Source of the DNA: Salinibacter sp. 10B
GTDB lineage: Bacteria > Bacteroidota > Rhodothermia > Rhodothermales > Salinibacteraceae
Direction of reading: 5' to 3'
Assembly: GCF_002954405.1 (NCBI RefSeq)
Contig: NZ_MQWC01000004.1
Location: forward strand, 1,200,301-1,264,300
Length of the DNA: 64,000 bases
Below, in pieces: positions 62,195 through 64,000 of this stretch (position 1 is its first letter; each line of letters starts with the position of its first letter). The notes beneath the pieces are model-generated. The model was not told the origin of the DNA, made no database searches, and saw only the letters and a list, made by a program, of their open reading frames with translations. A program made the translations under genes and the position numbers.

Positions 62195-62470
62195 GATGGG
62201 CTAGGTGAATGAAAGAACGTGGTACTTCTCTCTTTACACTTTGTCCCTGCCTTTACCGGCTCCCTCAACAAGCCCCCTGTAGAGGAGCCGCTTGTGGCAA
62301 CAGGAACTTCATCTCTATGAGGGCTCATCGGGCAAGCCCAATCGCCAAAGAACATCCTCGCTTCAAACCCGAAGCGTCGGTGGGTTCTATCTCGACAATA
62401 TTTTGAGCGCGCGTTCGTTTCGGACATCACACATCTCCGCGTCTCTCTCTCATCTTTCCTCTTTACTTCC

Positions 62471-62776
62471 ATGACCACGACCCGACCTCTTCTCCTCGTA
62501 CTGCTGGTCGCCTTCTTGCTTCCGGCGTGCTCGTCTACGAAAACGAATTCCTCTCCTCCCGTCCCTGCCCTCGTTTCCCCTGTACACCAAGAGACGAGCC
62601 CCAAGGAGAGAACGCCTCCCTCTGTGGATCCGCAGATGATCCTCCGTCCTGATTCCTCCATGCACGCCGAAATCCGACGCGTTCCCGTCCCCGACAGCGT
62701 TGACACCGGAATGGTGCACCGTCCGTCCCAACCGAACGGCTTCATCAGAACCGAGCGTCCTTCTCGAACGCCGTAG
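62471..62776 (+). CDS. Small lipoprotein
   Basis: This 101-residue protein has a signal peptide MTTTRPLLLVLLVAFLLPAC with the lipobox LLPAC, then a low-complexity Pro/Ser/Val-rich body with no recognisable fold. The function is unknown; it may be a structural or anchoring lipoprotein. It lies upstream of dnaE on the same strand. Confidence 0.55.
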   Translation: MTTTRPLLLVLLVAFLLPACSSTKTNSSPPVPALVSPVHQETSPKERTPPSVDPQMILRPDSSMHAEIRRVPVPDSVDTGMVHRPSQPNGFIRTERPSRTP

Positions 62777-62957
62777 GCTCATTCTTTTCAGAAGGCCTCC
62801 AGATCCATTCGTGACATTTCGTTTGCAATACCCGAAAAGCGTTGATTCCCGCCCGGTCACCTCTTTAGTTTAGGATGGTCTGTGAGTCCCTTCGCCCGGG
62901 GTCTTCCTCTGGGCCGTGGCTCCTCATCTCTCGTCGTTCGAACCAATCGACGTCTGT

Positions 62958-64000
62958 ATGCCCGAGTTTTCGCACCTTCACTGTCACACGCAGTACTCAC
63001 TCCTCGACGGTGCTGCCGGCATCGACAACCTGATCGAGAGCGCCGAGCGTCGCGACATCCCGGCCGTGGCCATAACGGACCACGGCAATCTCTACGGAGT
63101 GCCGGAGTTTTACACCACGGCGCAAGACTCGGACGTGCAGCCGATCATTGGTTGTGAGTTTTACCTCACCCCCAGCGGCATCGACGACAAAACCGATAAG
63201 ACTCGGTACCATCAGGTCCTGCTGGCCAAGAACCAGACGGGCTATGAGAACCTGATGACGCTGTCCTCTCTCTCGTTTACGGAGGGCTTCTACTACAAGC
63301 CACGCATCGACCGCGACCTACTTCGCGAACACCACGAGGGCCTCGTGGCCACCACCTGCTGCCTGCAGGGCGAGGTGCCGCAAACCATCCTGAACGAGGG
63401 CGAGGAGCGGGCACGGGAACTGTTTGAGGAATATATCGACATCTTCGGGGACGACTACTACATCGAGCTCCAGGACCACGACATCGACGACCAGCACACC
63501 GTCAACGAGGTGCTGCTGAAATGGCGAAAGGAGTACGACGTGAAGGTCCTAGCCACCAACGACGTCCACTACGTCGACCAGCAGGACCACGAAGCGCAGG
63601 ACATCCTCCTCTGTCTCCAAACTGGGGCCGACTATAAGGACCCCAACCGGATGCGCTTCAGCAACGATCAGTTCTACCTGAAGGGTGAGGAGGAGATGAC
63701 CGAAGCCCTCACCGGCATCCCGAAGGAGTTCCAGCGGGAGGCGCTCGTCACCACCAACGAGGTGGCGGATAAGTGCAAGTTTGAACTTCCGATGGGCGAT
63801 CTCCTCATGCCCCACTATCCCATCCCCGACGGCTTCGATGGGATGGACGAGTACCTGCGGCACGTGACCTTCGAGCGCGCCAAGGAGCGGTACGGTGATC
63901 CCCTCCCCCAGAAGGTCGTTGACCGCCTCAATCACGAACTCGGCATTATCGCCGACGAGGGGTACTCCGGCTACTTCCTGATCGTGCAGGACTTTACGGA
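62958..64000 (+). CDS. dnaE: DNA polymerase III alpha subunit, 5' part (3' truncated by window edge)
   Basis: The N-terminal PHP domain (residues 1-270) starts with MPEFSHLHCHTQYSLLDGAA, carries TDHGNLYGVPEFY, and ATNDVHYVDQQDHEAQDILL. PHP motifs HLHCH and TDHG suggest that metal-binding residues are kept. The visible part then enters the polymerase domain (for example ELGIIADEGYSGYFLIVQDF). The start ATG is at 62958; no competitor is close. The catalytic Asp residues are beyond the window. Confidence 0.95.
   Translation, partial: MPEFSHLHCHTQYSLLDGAAGIDNLIESAERRDIPAVAITDHGNLYGVPEFYTTAQDSDVQPIIGCEFYLTPSGIDDKTDKTRYHQVLLAKNQTGYENLMTLSSLSFTEGFYYKPRIDRDLLREHHEGLVATTCCLQGEVPQTILNEGEERARELFEEYIDIFGDDYYIELQDHDIDDQHTVNEVLLKWRKEYDVKVLATNDVHYVDQQDHEAQDILLCLQTGADYKDPNRMRFSNDQFYLKGEEEMTEALTGIPKEFQREALVTTNEVADKCKFELPMGDLLMPHYPIPDGFDGMDEYLRHVTFERAKERYGDPLPQKVVDRLNHELGIIADEGYSGYFLIVQDFT

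Noticed and set aside
1-64000. CRISPR arrays, tRNA or rRNA genes, integrase or transposase genes
   Set aside because: No repeated spacer-like units, no tRNA T-loop/anticodon pattern, and no transposase or integrase motif were seen by eye; a tRNAscan-SE and ISfinder run would settle it.

Overview
The window comes from a GC-rich chromosome of a Bacteroidota/Rhodothermota-type bacterium, and I think a Salinibacter-like halophile is the best guess (inference, not proven). The reasons are acidic proteins, few Shine-Dalgarno sequences, an arginine pathway using an acylated-ornithine carbamoyltransferase, an ECF sigma factor paired with a TPR-tailed Ser/Thr kinase, many lipoproteins, and choice-of-anchor-B / FG-GAP surface proteins. 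I found no tRNA, rRNA, CRISPR array, prophage or intact insertion sequence.

Layout. 1-7468: end of a TetR regulator, then a tripartite RND efflux operon (TolC, adaptor, an oversized pump). 7581-11017: an Asp/Asn hydroxylase-like protein, sucC, an LptF/LptG permease. 11359-17542: a calerythrin-like EF-hand protein, a DUF2294 protein, a candidate structured RNA, then dabB-dabA (inorganic carbon uptake) and a PII-like protein. 17693-26966: an NTF2-like protein, then the arginine operon on the minus strand (argG, unknown P-loop gene, argC, argD, argF', argB, argE-like), headed by an Arg-codon leader peptide and terminator. 27077-35643: lipoprotein, psuG, NDH-2, kinase and ECF sigma factor, succinate-semialdehyde dehydrogenase. 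35806-43404: RNase III, an 800-base structured gap, a Tat-exported TIM-barrel protein, HisN-like phosphatase, an MBL hydrolase, YhbY, an ARMT1-like protein, Rof, a second EF-hand protein. 43705-48405: three tiny membrane proteins, a SAM-I riboswitch in front of a degenerate cystathionine-gamma-synthase-like gene, uvrB. 48677-62194: lipoproteins, a sirohydrochlorin chelatase pair, three secreted beta-propeller-type proteins, a QueF variant, DUF3124, a Kef-type antiporter. 62471-64000: a small lipoprotein and the start of dnaE.

Most notable are the RNA-level controls. (1) The argG leader (26750-26966) has a promoter, a 37-residue peptide with eight Arg codons, and mutually exclusive 1:2, 2:3 and 3:4 pairings ending in a U-tract terminator: a textbook attenuator, here in front of a whole arginine operon. 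(2) A roughly 210-nt element (12860-13076) with its own promoter, four strong hairpins and a terminator lies just upstream of dabBA and matches no RNA family I know. (3) A SAM-I riboswitch, whose expression-platform arm can also pair with the aptamer, precedes a protein that has lost the PLP-binding lysine.
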